Source: Stutzerimonas xanthomarina (GTDB lineage Bacteria; Pseudomonadota; Gammaproteobacteria; Pseudomonadales; Pseudomonadaceae). From it: a stretch of DNA of 64,000 nucleotides. This document shows, in pieces, positions 37,197 through 47,427 of this stretch; position 1 is the stretch's first letter, and each line of letters opens with the position of its first letter. The position numbers and the translations under genes are program-made. The stretch lies in the NCBI RefSeq assembly GCF_003935375.1, contig NZ_RHQM01000006.1:124001-188000 (forward strand), given 5' to 3'. The notes under the pieces are model-generated. The model was not told the DNA's origin, ran no database searches, and saw nothing but the letters and a program-made list of their open reading frames with translations.

Positions 37197-37528
37197 TCAT
37201 TCGAAGGCCGCGACGGACAGGGGTTCGCACTGCAATGAGCGGGTTTCCGCCCACACCCCAACAACAATAGGCGGATTCTTGCCGATGACCCATCCAAGGA
37301 TGCCGGCAAAGGCCGACCCAGAGCGTCGCGACAGACTGGCACGGCTTCTGCTAATGGCAATGTGCTCGATGCGATTCCAACGACAAGAAGAGCTACCAGC
37401 GATATCCATCCTCCGGACCTCTCCGGTGTCATCGCCCCTCTGCTTGTTCGTCTGGCGCGTTCCCGAACGCGGCATCGTCTATCGTCAACATGCTGCGTCA
37501 ACCAATAAAAACGAAACGGAGATCCACC
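37197..37528. other. Gene-free region upstream of the TAXI binding-protein gene
   Basis: I see nothing specific here beyond the ribosome-binding site ACGGAGA at 37516-37522. It must hold the promoters for the divergent genes at 37175 (leftward) and 37529 (rightward). No strong palindrome was found. Confidence 0.4.
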
Positions 37529-38482
37529 ATGAGACTGACCAAACGCCTGGGCCTGCTCGCTGCCGCTGCGGCCTTCACTGCCAGCACCGCGGCCGTCGCT
37601 GCGCCGACCTTCATCAACATCCTCACCGGCGGCACCAGCGGTGTGTACTACCCGATCGGCGTGGCCCTGTCGCAGCAGTACAACAAGATCGATGGCGCCA
37701 AGACTTCGGTGCAGGCCACCAAGGCTTCGGTGGAAAACCTCAACCTGCTGCAGGCCGGCCGTGGCGAACTGGCCTTCTCCCTGGGTGACTCGGTTGCCGA
37801 CGCCTGGAACGGTGTCGAGGACGCCGGCTTCAAGGCTCCGCTCAAGCGCCTGCGCGCCATCGCCGGTACCTACAACAACTACATCCAGATCGTTGCCAGC
37901 GAAGAATCCGGCATCAAGACCCTGGAAGACCTCAAGGGCAAGCGCATCTCCGTCGGCGCGCCGAAGTCCGGCACCGAGCTGAATGCTCGCGCGATCTTCA
38001 AGGCCGCCGGCCTGGACTACAAGGACATGGGCCGCGTCGAGTTCCTGCCCTACGCCGAGTCGGTCGAGCTGATCAAGAACCGCCAGCTGGACGCCACCCT
38101 GCAGTCCTCGGGCCTGGGCATGGCCGCCATCCGCGACCTGGCCAGCACCATGCCGGTGACCTTCGTCGAGATTCCGGCCGCCGTGGTCGAGAAGATCGAG
38201 AGCGACGCCTACCTGCCCGGCGTGATCCCGGCCGGTACCTACGACGGTCAGGATGCCGACGTTCCGACCGTGGCCATCACCAACATCCTGGTCAGCCACG
38301 AGAAGGTCTCCGATGAAGTGGCCTACCAGATGACCAAACTGATGTTCGACAACCTCTCGTCCCTGGGCAACGCCCACTCCGCCGCCAAGGACATCAAGCT
38401 GGAAAACGCCACCAAGAACCTGCCGATTCCGCTGCACCCGGGTGCCGAGCGCTTCTACAAGGAAGCCGGGGTTCTCAAGTAA
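37529..38482 (+). CDS. TAXI-family TRAP transporter solute-binding protein
   Basis: This periplasmic receptor of 317 residues has a signal peptide ('LAAAAAFTASTAAVAAPTF'). The mature start 'INILTGGTSGVYYPIGVALS' is the hallmark of TAXI-type binding proteins (tripartite transporters for dicarboxylates or amino acids such as glutamate). ACGGAGA lies 6 bases before the ATG. It is followed by the fused TRAP permease after a REP-like hairpin. The substrate is unknown. Confidence 0.92.
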   Translation: MRLTKRLGLLAAAAAFTASTAAVAAPTFINILTGGTSGVYYPIGVALSQQYNKIDGAKTSVQATKASVENLNLLQAGRGELAFSLGDSVADAWNGVEDAGFKAPLKRLRAIAGTYNNYIQIVASEESGIKTLEDLKGKRISVGAPKSGTELNARAIFKAAGLDYKDMGRVEFLPYAESVELIKNRQLDATLQSSGLGMAAIRDLASTMPVTFVEIPAAVVEKIESDAYLPGVIPAGTYDGQDADVPTVAITNILVSHEKVSDEVAYQMTKLMFDNLSSLGNAHSAAKDIKLENATKNLPIPLHPGAERFYKEAGVLK

Positions 38483-38538
38483 CCCAGCGCTGACAGACGG
38501 GCGGAGCGGGCCCTGCGGCCTGCTCCAGCCCGCATCCT

Positions 38539-38588
38539 TGTAGCAGCAGGCTTGCCCGCGTTGCCTCGTTGGCAAGCCTGCTTCTACA
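38539..38588. repeat. REP-like hairpin in the TRAP operon
   Basis: The hairpin has the stem TGTAG-AGCAGGCTTGCC / GGCAAGCCTGCT-CTACA with a loop CGCGTTGCCTCGTT. It resembles Pseudomonas REP elements ('GTAGGAGCGGGCTTGCC' style). Its place between binding protein and permease fits mRNA 3'-end protection or partial termination, as at 11365-11404. Confidence 0.75.
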
Positions 38589-38620
38589 GGCCCCCACCTT
38601 GCAGTGAGAGAGTGATACCC

Positions 38621-40644
<2,024 letters not shown>

Positions 40645-40648
<4 letters not shown>

Positions 40649-41052
40649 TCGGTCTGTGCCTGGGGTTGGCAGGCGTGGTGTGGGCCGAAGTGCCCGCCCC
40701 CGCCTTCACCCTGGCGTGGAACCACACCATCGAGAAGATCCGCTGGGAAGAGGATTACCGCGTGACGCCGGACGGGCTGCTGCTCGGCGAAGCGCGGGTC
40801 AAGGGTTCTGGTGCCGGGATGGAAATCCCGGATGACGCCGAACTGCGCGACGGGGCCTGGCACTACCAGCGCCAGATGCCTGCGTTGCCACTCCTGCGAC
40901 TGGGGCGAACCCCCGAGGCAGGGGATTACCAACTGTGTTTTGACCAGCGTTGCCACGCGATGAGCGAATGGCTAGGCCCGCCACAAGCGGACCAGCCGGC
41001 GCTGGAAGTCTGGGGCTGTACCGTGCAAACGGCGAGTGTCGGGAACGATTGA
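40645..41052 (+). CDS. DUF1850 protein of the TRAP cluster
   Basis: This protein of 135 residues has an N-terminal signal-like segment ('IGLCLGLAGVVWA'). DUF1850 members are often encoded directly after TAXI-type fused permeases, and the core here fits: 'FTLAWNHTIEKIRWEEDYRV', 'GSGAGMEIPDDA'. It carries Cys pairs near the C-terminus ('CFDQRCHAMSE'). Its start overlaps the permease stop by four bases. Its role is unknown; an accessory role in transport is inferred from location only. Confidence 0.88.
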
Positions 41053-41076
41053 CCGGCTCGCCGGTGATCGTTGAGG

Positions 41077-41110
41077 AGGGGTGTTCGCGCAGGCGGCACC
41101 CCTTTTTCTT
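41077..41110 (+). terminator. Terminator after the TRAP operon
   Basis: AGGGGTG pairs with CACCCCT around a 13-base loop and runs directly into TTTTCTTT. It lies 25 bases after the DUF1850 stop, which fits an intrinsic terminator. Confidence 0.8.
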
Positions 41111-41190
41111 TGGTTCTTTTCCGGCCAGGCAAGGCTGGGTGCGTTGGATGAACGTTTTGCTTCATGGCGCCTGGCGAGTCGCCTGAAAGC

Positions 41191-41414
41191 TTGGTTTCGC
41201 CCTGCTGGGCGAGTCACTTTTTCCAAACGCCGAAAAAGTAACCAAAAACGCTTTGCCCCTGCATCCGGCCCTGCGCTTCGCTCCGGGTTCGTTCACTACG
41301 CCGCCGCTCCGAGGGTCGCCGTACAAGGGCCATCCATGGCCCTTTACGGCTCTCGCCGCATCCCTGCGGCTCGCCCCTCTGCGCGACGGCTCCGTTCACC
41401 CTCCTGAAGGGGCG
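41191..41414 (+). repeat. Long inverted repeat, left arm
   Basis: It starts 'TTGGTTTCGCCCTGCTGGGC' and ends 'CTCCTGAAGGGGCG'. The reverse complement of 41640-41862 aligns to it over its full length with substitutions and small gaps. Shared blocks are 'CCCCTGCATCCGG', 'GTACAAGGGCCATCCATGG' and 'CCCTTTACG'. Such blocks are common between genes in Pseudomonas genomes. Confidence 0.85.
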
Positions 41415-41639
41415 TTTGGAGTCGCCTGGAAGGCTGTGCAAGATGAACAGATGGTCCGATTTACCCGGCGTTCAGATGTTCACTTTATGGCTCCAAAGCT
41501 CCACGTTCATATGCGCGGGCTCATCCCTCGTACTTGCATCAAGGGCGCGAACATCTGTACGGCATGCTCAGGCGGGAGCGTGGCCACCATCGTCCGCTTT
41601 ACTTGGTTTCCTGTGCACACGCTATCAGGCGATGCCATT

Positions 41640-41862
41640 CGCCCCTTTCAGGAGGCCGAGTGGAATCGTTGCGCAGGGGAGCGAGCGGCATGGATGCCGC
41701 GAGAGGCGTAAAGGGCCATGGATGGCCCTTGTACGCCGGCCCCGGAGCGACGATGGAACGAGGGAAGTCGAGCGCAGCGAGACCCGGATGCAGGGGCAAG
41801 ACTTTTTGGTTCCTTTTGGGGCGACTGCCAAAAGGAACTCGCCCAGCAGGGCGAAACCAACC
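41640..41862 (-). repeat. Long inverted repeat, right arm
   Basis: It is the mirror copy of 41191-41414. Its reverse complement starts 'GGTTGGTTTCGCCCTGCTGG' and ends 'GGCCTCCTGAAAGGGGCG'. The middle differs most around 'GGCAGTCGCCCCAAAAGG'. The pairing is by inspection; percent identity was not calculated. Confidence 0.85.
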
Positions 41863-41952
41863 TCCCAAGCACCTCGCAAATAGTCCAAAAAACACAACAC
41901 CCACAGCCCAGCCCGCTCCCCAAACGCCGCATCAGCTTTTTCCAGAGCCCAG

Positions 41953-41988
41953 AAAAAAAGACGCACACCCCTTTCGGTGATGTGCGCC
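41953..41988 (-). terminator. Terminator after the ferritin-like gene pair (minus strand)
   Basis: Read leftward, GGCGCACATCACC pairs (with two wobble pairs and one mismatch) with GGGGTGTGCGTC around a GAAA loop and is followed by seven T residues. It lies 22 bases after the ferritin-like gene stop. Confidence 0.9.
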
Positions 41989-42010
41989 AAAGCGTCCCAC
42001 TCGCACGCTA

Positions 42011-42730
42011 TTACTTGGTCTGCATGATCAGATCCCGCCGCATCAGCGTCTTGATCTTCACCAGATGGTCGTCTTCCTGAGTCTTCGCATGAACGAAGCT
42101 ATCGGCGATGTTCGGATGACCGGCCGCCTGCGCCAGTTCGATCAGCAGTTCCCAGGCGGCGTTGTCAGCCAGCTCGGCCGTCAGCAGTGCGTTCATGCAC
42201 TGCGCGACGTTGGTCCGCGGATCGGTCAGCACCTGCATGATGCCCATCGCCATGACCCCGGCGACATCCGCGCTGGGCGTCTGCGCGGTGGGGTCGGCGC
42301 CGAGTTTTTCCATCGCCGCATGCACCAGCATCATGTGCTCGAACTCTTCGTCGCGGATGTGCTGCAGCACGCCCACCAGGTCGTTGCCCGAGTCCAGGTT
42401 GCGCGCCTTGGCGATCATCGCCTCATACAGGCGCACGCCGTTGCGTTCGAAGGCCAGGCGCTCGCCGAGCTTGTCAATGAACACCTCGGGGCTCTTGCCC
42501 TTCATCATGTCGAAGCTGGTCTTGAGCATGCCCTTGGCCGAGCCAGGCACCGGCACGGAGCCGATGCGGTCGGCCTCTTCGTTGCGTTCGGCACGCTCGA
42601 CGAGCATGCCGCGCTCATCACCCGGCACGTCCGGGTGGATGTCGTTGACGGCATCGAGCAGGCGCTTGGTGTCCTTCGGGGACATCTGCACGCCGGTGTA
42701 ATTGGTACCTACTTTCGCTGCAGTAGCCAT
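42011..42730 (-). CDS. Ferritin-like di-iron protein
   Basis: This protein of 239 residues has the two half-sites of a ferritin-like di-iron fold. A Glu in 'FERNGVRLYEAMI' is followed by ExxH 'EFEH' ('RDEEFEHMMLVHA'), then a Glu in 'LLTAELADNAAWELLI' followed by a second ExxH 'EDDH' ('KTQEDDHLVKIK'). It could store iron, or act as an oxidase. It is encoded ten bases after a larger ferritin-like gene in the same direction, so they probably form an operon. I do not recognise the specific subgroup. Confidence 0.8.
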   Translation of the reverse strand: MATAAKVGTNYTGVQMSPKDTKRLLDAVNDIHPDVPGDERGMLVERAERNEEADRIGSVPVPGSAKGMLKTSFDMMKGKSPEVFIDKLGERLAFERNGVRLYEAMIAKARNLDSGNDLVGVLQHIRDEEFEHMMLVHAAMEKLGADPTAQTPSADVAGVMAMGIMQVLTDPRTNVAQCMNALLTAELADNAAWELLIELAQAAGHPNIADSFVHAKTQEDDHLVKIKTLMRRDLIMQTK

Positions 42731-42740
42731 GTTCGTCTCC

Positions 42741-43910
42741 TCAGGAAGCCTTGCGCATCAGTTCGCCACCCGGCGCCCACTGGTAACCCGCCGAGACGAT
42801 GTCCGAGGCGAGCCCTTCCGAGGCGAGGTGGTGGCGGTAATCGAGCGAGGACTGCGGCTCCTTGGCCTTGTCCACATAGGCCGGACCGGCAGTGCGCAGG
42901 TTGACCTCGGCGGCCAGCACCTGGCGGACGAAATCGCGCTGGCTCTTGAACTCGACCATCTTCGGCAGCGGGCCGGCGAGAATCTCGGCCGGGTCGCGGC
43001 GCTCGAGCTTCTTGAACCATTCGCAGGCGACGTTGAGGTGGCCCAGCTCGTAGTCGAGGAAGCGCTCCCACATGGCCTTGATCCGCGGGTTGGTCTCCTG
43101 CTCGGCGCAGCTGGCGTACATGTAGACCTCCATCGCCTCGTGCACCAGCCACTTCTCGATATGGCTTTCGCTGGGGTCGGAGAGCGAGCCGTACTGGGTC
43201 ACGTGCTGTTCTTCCACCGAGGCGATCTCGGCATACAGCTGGCGCGCCAGCGGGTCGGCGAACAGCGGGCCGATGTTCATGTAGTAGTCGTGGGTCTGAT
43301 ATTCCGCGCCGGTGATCAGCGCCGCGTGGATCTTGGTGATCAGCGCCGCGCTGTCCTTCTCGTAGTTGTCGCGGATATCGTTCTCCGGGTGCCGGTGGTG
43401 CTCGGACGTCTTGCGGCCGGGAACGATGTCGGTATAGCCCTGCAGGATGTTGTTGGCGTCCTTGCCCTCGAGGCGATCGAGCATCGCCGCGTAGCGATAC
43501 AGGTGGTCGAAGTCTTCCAGCAGGCCGAAGCGATAGGTCTGCGCCTGGTAGGGATCGGGCTCGTTCTGCGCCACTGCGGCGGTCACCTCGATCGCCACCT
43601 GCTCGTAGGCGACCGTGGTCTCCAGCGGCGAATGGTCGGCGCCGATCAGCCAGTTGACCATGGTCGCCTGGTGCTGCTCGACGCGGCGGATTTCGGCCAG
43701 TGGCAGGCGCAGCTCCTTGTTGAAGCGCGCGATGCCGTGGCTCAGGCGCAGGGCATCGGTCTCCACGCCGTTCATGAGGATGATGCGGACACGAGTAAAG
43801 GCATCGTCGTCGAGCTTGCTGATCGGCTTGCCGGCCATTTCCTTCCATGTGAATTTCTGCTTCTCCAGTGGCGTGCCTTTGTTGTCGAAAATTCCGGAAA
43901 TGGTCTCCAT
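42741..43910 (-). CDS. Ferritin-like protein, larger partner
   Basis: The product of 389 residues is mostly helical and shows ferritin-like ExxH motifs: 'EEQHVTQYG' near residue 245 and 'YELGHLNVACEWF' near 300, with further Glu in 'HEAMEVYMYASCAEQE'. This suggests a di-iron centre. It has no signal peptide or membrane segment. It is the first gene of a pair with the gene at 42011. The SD region is GGAGGCTCC, just before the ATG. The function is unknown. Confidence 0.75.
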   Translation of the reverse strand: METISGIFDNKGTPLEKQKFTWKEMAGKPISKLDDDAFTRVRIILMNGVETDALRLSHGIARFNKELRLPLAEIRRVEQHQATMVNWLIGADHSPLETTVAYEQVAIEVTAAVAQNEPDPYQAQTYRFGLLEDFDHLYRYAAMLDRLEGKDANNILQGYTDIVPGRKTSEHHRHPENDIRDNYEKDSAALITKIHAALITGAEYQTHDYYMNIGPLFADPLARQLYAEIASVEEQHVTQYGSLSDPSESHIEKWLVHEAMEVYMYASCAEQETNPRIKAMWERFLDYELGHLNVACEWFKKLERRDPAEILAGPLPKMVEFKSQRDFVRQVLAAEVNLRTAGPAYVDKAKEPQSSLDYRHHLASEGLASDIVSAGYQWAPGGELMRKAS

Positions 43911-43952
43911 GGAGCCTCCGTTGTTATGCGTGGGTATCAGGCATGGGGGATC

Positions 43953-43973
43953 GTCGCCGTATGAATCGGCGAC
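43953..43973. other. Small hairpin upstream of the ferritin-like operon
   Basis: The sequence GTCGCC-N9-GGCGAC forms a 6-bp stem about 45-60 bases before the start of the ferritin-like operon. It could be a 5'-UTR hairpin or an operator. Evidence is structural only. Confidence 0.3.
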
Positions 43974-44125
43974 CTAGTAAAGAGGACCGGAGAGCTGGAG
44001 AAAGGATTCGCACCGTTCAGCGGACAGGCGTATCGCGGCCGATGAACAGCAGATCGGGGATTTTCGACGCAAGAGCCATAACGGCGCGTAACGCCCACGG
44101 CAACAGGCCGCGCCGTTTCGCTTGT

Positions 44126-45184
44126 TCAGTCAGTCAGTTTCGAAAGCCTGGCTTCCCGCTCGTCGGCAGGCAGTTCCGTTAGCTCCGCAACCGCCTGGTG
44201 AAAGCGCGCCCAGTCCCGCTCGCACCGCTCGAACAGAGCAGCAAAGGCCGGTACCCAGCGGTCATACAGGCCGAACGGCAACAGCGTGGCGTTGTTCAGT
44301 GGCTGGGCGAACCAGCGATCGAAGCGCCTATCGCCGGTCCACTGGCTGTCGCGCAGATGTCGATAGCGCTGACGCAGCGTTGCGAACTCGGCCTGCTTCA
44401 GCGCGCGCAACTCGGTTGTCGAGCGACCCGAGGCATACAGCTGGTCCAGCCGCCGGCGGGTATCGAGTAGCAGTTCAACCAGTTGCCGATAGCGCACCCG
44501 CGCCAGGTCATCCTGCTGCGGGAGGTCGCGGCTGGCACGCCACTGACGCAGCCCCTCGCGCTCGACGAAGGTGGCATAGGACTCGTTGAAGGCGGTGTCG
44601 CCGGGCAGATACAGCCGCTGATGGGCCAGTTCGTGGAAGATCAGCGCCGCCAGCTGCTCGTCATTGCGCCGCAGCATCGAGCTGAGCAACGGATCGGCGA
44701 ACCAGCCGAGGGTGGAATAGGCCTCGACACCCGCCACATGGGTATCCAGCCCGCTCAGCCGCAGCCGCGCCGCCTCGCCGCGGGCGGCACCCTGGCGGAA
44801 GTAGCCTCGATAGGCCACGCAGCCGGCGATGGGAAAGCAGTGCTCCAGCGGCTTGACCGAGAACTCCTCGGTGGCGAACAGATTCCACACCACATAGGGC
44901 CGACCGAGTTCGGCGTAGAGCCGATAGCTGTCGTTGTCCGGAAGCGCCAGCGCCTGACTGGCGAAGCGCCGCGCCTGCAACACCTCGCCCAGCCGTTGGC
45001 GCAACGCCGCATCGCGTGAGTCATCGGCGATCAGCGCCTCGATGGGTTCGCGCTGGCGCAGCAGCTCCAGCTGGCCGGCGGCGAGCTGGCCGTAATAACT
45101 GCAACCATTCAGACAGACGGCAAGCAGCAGCGGAACCCAGCGCAGGCTGCGGCTGTCGATGGAGGCGGCGTTGGGCTTGGGCAT
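44126..45184 (-). CDS. Putative lipoprotein aminopeptidase (zincin, PF10023 type)
   Basis: This protein of 352 residues has a lipobox ('LAVCLNGCSYYGQLAAGQLE' region) and a zinc-peptidase motif HExxH, here 'FHELAHQRLY', with a downstream Glu ('FNESYATFVEREGL'). These are features of the putative aminopeptidase family found in Pseudomonas. I choose the ATG at 45184 because it gives a normal lipoprotein signal; the 42 residues before it are atypical. It is transcribed divergently from a small lipoprotein gene. Confidence 0.82.
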   Translation of the reverse strand: MPKPNAASIDSRSLRWVPLLLAVCLNGCSYYGQLAAGQLELLRQREPIEALIADDSRDAALRQRLGEVLQARRFASQALALPDNDSYRLYAELGRPYVVWNLFATEEFSVKPLEHCFPIAGCVAYRGYFRQGAARGEAARLRLSGLDTHVAGVEAYSTLGWFADPLLSSMLRRNDEQLAALIFHELAHQRLYLPGDTAFNESYATFVEREGLRQWRASRDLPQQDDLARVRYRQLVELLLDTRRRLDQLYASGRSTTELRALKQAEFATLRQRYRHLRDSQWTGDRRFDRWFAQPLNNATLLPFGLYDRWVPAFAALFERCERDWARFHQAVAELTELPADEREARLSKLTD

Positions 45185-45327
45185 CGGGTGTATCGCTCGG
45201 TGGTCGGGCTGGCGCCGGCGTGCGTAGCGCACCCTACAAAGGCCGTGCTGCCGATTGCAACCTGCGGCAGCCCATGGCGCCCAATCGAACCCTTGCCGGC
45301 CCATGATCACCGGCTGGAGCCTTGTAC

Positions 45328-45753
45328 ATGCGCGGTTTCCTTCTCGTCACCCTGCTCGCCAGCCTGGCCGGCTGCTCCATGTGGATGCCCAAGCCCGATC
45401 CCGGGCAGGCCTGGATCGAGCTCAACCCAAACGGCGAGACCCAGCTGCAGGCGGTCGCCGTGGACGGCAAGACGCTGGAGGACGATCGCTATTTCCAGGT
45501 ACCGCCCGGCAGCCGCAAGCTGGAGATGCGCTACCGCTTCGAGGTCAATGGCGCCAACGTCGGCCCCGGCAGCAACCCGCTGCCTCGCGACTGCAAGCTG
45601 ACCCTGGAATACGACAAGTTCACCGCCGGCGCGCGCTATCGCCTGGTGGCCGGCGGCTATGGCTTCCGTCCCTGGGCCAAGCTCTACGACCAGCACCAGT
45701 ACGTGCTGGCCCGCGCCGAGGAAAAGGGCTGCGGCGACCTCGCCGGCCGCTGA
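45328..45753 (+). CDS. Small lipoprotein, paralogue of the gene at 45847
   Basis: The protein has 141 residues and a clear lipobox ('LLVTLLASLAGCSMW'). The mature part is beta-rich, with 'QPDPGQAWIEL'-like start ('KPDPGQAWIELNPNG') and conserved 'DGKTLEDDRYFQVPPGSRKLEMRY'-type segments (shortened here). It aligns with the next lipoprotein gene. A TGGAG lies 8 bases before the ATG at 45328. The function is unknown. Confidence 0.75.
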   Translation: MRGFLLVTLLASLAGCSMWMPKPDPGQAWIELNPNGETQLQAVAVDGKTLEDDRYFQVPPGSRKLEMRYRFEVNGANVGPGSNPLPRDCKLTLEYDKFTAGARYRLVAGGYGFRPWAKLYDQHQYVLARAEEKGCGDLAGR

Positions 45754-45846
45754 GTCCGCGTTGAAATGCGCCGTCATCTGGCGCACCCTCGGCAGCATCG
45801 GTGAGGTGCAGCGCGTCTCACCCCGCCATTCGCCGAGGATCCAGCC

Positions 45847-46263
45847 ATGCGTCGCGCACTCCCCCTCGCCCTGCCCGCCCTTCTCGCCCTGGCCGGCTGC
45901 GCCGGGCCATTGCCGCAACCCGACCCGAACATGGCCTGGGTCGACATGACCGCGCAGCCCAGCGATATCTTCATGTCCGACCAGCTGGACGGCAAACGCA
46001 CCCCCGACGGCCGCTATTTCCAGGTCCCGCCGGGCGCCCATGAACTCGAAGCGCGCTACGAATTCGAAGTGACAGGGGGCGACTTCGGCCTATTCGGCGA
46101 AACCCACACCATTCGCTGCACCCTGGTAATCCGCTACGACGACTTCCAGCCCGGCCAGCGCTACCTGTTCCAGGCCCGCTCGCTGGGTTTCACCCCGCAA
46201 GGCTGGTTGCGCGACGAACAGCGCAACGTGCTGGTCGAGGCCGAGGCCGAGCATTGCCACTGA
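45847..46263 (+). CDS. Small lipoprotein, paralogue of the gene at 45328
   Basis: The protein of 138 residues has a lipobox ('ALLALAGCAGPLP'). It shares with the preceding lipoprotein the pattern 'PDPNMAWVDM', 'DGRYFQVPPGAHELEARYEF' and a C-terminal 'GFTPQGW'. The two genes look like a tandem duplication with about 90 bases between them. GAGGA lies 7 bases before the ATG. The function is unknown. Confidence 0.78.
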   Translation: MRRALPLALPALLALAGCAGPLPQPDPNMAWVDMTAQPSDIFMSDQLDGKRTPDGRYFQVPPGAHELEARYEFEVTGGDFGLFGETHTIRCTLVIRYDDFQPGQRYLFQARSLGFTPQGWLRDEQRNVLVEAEAEHCH

Positions 46264-46303
46264 GCCCGCTAGCACCCGACCGCCTTACGTCATGAGGTAA
46301 ACG

Positions 46304-47302
46304 ATGTCCCGCATTGCAAACACCCGCTTCTCCGCGCTCGACCTGGCGCCGATCCGCGACGACGGCACGCCGGCGCAGGCACTGCACAACGCCCTGGCCC
46401 TGGCGCGCCACGTCGAGGGGCTTGGCTTTCAGCGCTTCTGGGTCGCCGAGCACCACAACATGGACGGCATCGCCAGCGCCGCCACTGCGGTGTTGCTCGG
46501 CTACCTGGCCGCCAACACCACGCGCATCCGTCTCGGTGCCGGTGGGGTGATGCTGCCGAATCACGCGCCGCTGGTGATCGCCGAGCAGTTCGGCACGCTG
46601 GAAGCGCTCTACCCGGGCCGCATCGACCTCGGGCTCGGTCGCGCGCCCGGCGCCGATCAGTTCACCGCCCATGCGCTGCGCCGCGACCGCATGGGCAGCG
46701 CCGACGACTTCCCGCAGGACGTCGAGGAGCTGGAGCTGCTGCTCGGTCCGCGCCAGCCCAACCAGCGCGTCATCGCCATGCCCGGCGTCGACAGCAACAT
46801 ACCGATCTGGCTGCTCGGCTCCAGCCTGTTCAGCGCCCAGCTGGCCGCGGCCAAGGGTCTGCCCTACGCCTTCGCCTCGCACTTCGCGCCGCGCTACATG
46901 CACCAGGCGATCAAGCTCTACCGAGAAAACTTCAAGCCTTCGGCGGTGCTCGACAAGCCCTACGTGATGCTCGGCGTACCGCTGATCGCCGCCGACAGCG
47001 ACGAGCAGGCCGAGTACCTGGTGACCAGCGTCTACCAGCGCATCCTCTCGCTGATCCGCGGCCAGAGCCTGGTCCTGCGCCCGCCGGTGCAAAGCATGCA
47101 GGGCCTGTGGCTGCCGCATGAGCAGCAGGCCGTGGGCGACTTCCTCGGCCTGGCGCTGATCGGCGGCCCGGAGAAGGTTCGCGCGCGTCTCGACGTACTG
47201 CTCGAGCAAACCCAGGCCGACGAGCTGATCTTCACCTGCGACCTCTACGAAACCGCCGACCGCCATCGCGCCTTCGAAATCGTCGCCGAGCTGCGCCCGT
47301 AG
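46304..47302 (+). CDS. LLM-class flavin-dependent oxidoreductase
   Basis: The product of 332 residues belongs to the luciferase-like monooxygenase family (FMN- or F420-type). Typical parts are '[19 protein letters not shown]' at the start, '[15 protein letters not shown]', '[19 protein letters not shown]' and '[13 protein letters not shown]'. These fit the MsnO8/YhbW-like group. There is no partner flavin reductase nearby. The substrate is unknown. Confidence 0.88.
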   Translation: MSRIANTRFSALDLAPIRDDGTPAQALHNALALARHVEGLGFQRFWVAEHHNMDGIASAATAVLLGYLAANTTRIRLGAGGVMLPNHAPLVIAEQFGTLEALYPGRIDLGLGRAPGADQFTAHALRRDRMGSADDFPQDVEELELLLGPRQPNQRVIAMPGVDSNIPIWLLGSSLFSAQLAAAKGLPYAFASHFAPRYMHQAIKLYRENFKPSAVLDKPYVMLGVPLIAADSDEQAEYLVTSVYQRILSLIRGQSLVLRPPVQSMQGLWLPHEQQAVGDFLGLALIGGPEKVRARLDVLLEQTQADELIFTCDLYETADRHRAFEIVAELRP

Positions 47303-47427
47303 AAAACCGGCCGCTGCCCTGACCGGCGGCGGCCTACGTCGGCCCTGTCGGCGAACCCTGCCGCCGGCCACCGCTCCAATGGCACACACCCCAGGGTGCA
47401 ACACCGCGCCCCGCCATCGGAACACGC

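Larger units (their letters stand above)
41053..42010. other. Gene-free stretch with a long inverted repeat
   Basis: No credible gene is present. It holds a terminator for the TRAP operon, an imperfect inverted repeat with arms at 41191-41414 and 41640-41862, about 225 bases of different, less GC-rich sequence between the arms, and a leftward terminator at 41953-41988. Many short frames overlap on both strands here, but none shows a recognisable product. Confidence 0.75.

Noticed and set aside
41191..41862. A complete insertion sequence
   Set aside because: No transposase frame lies between the arms. The arms are long and imperfect, unlike IS terminal repeats.
41253..41990. Several overlapping frames of 100-155 residues
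   Set aside because: They translate the inverted-repeat arms on both strands, have no domains and mutually exclusive frames.
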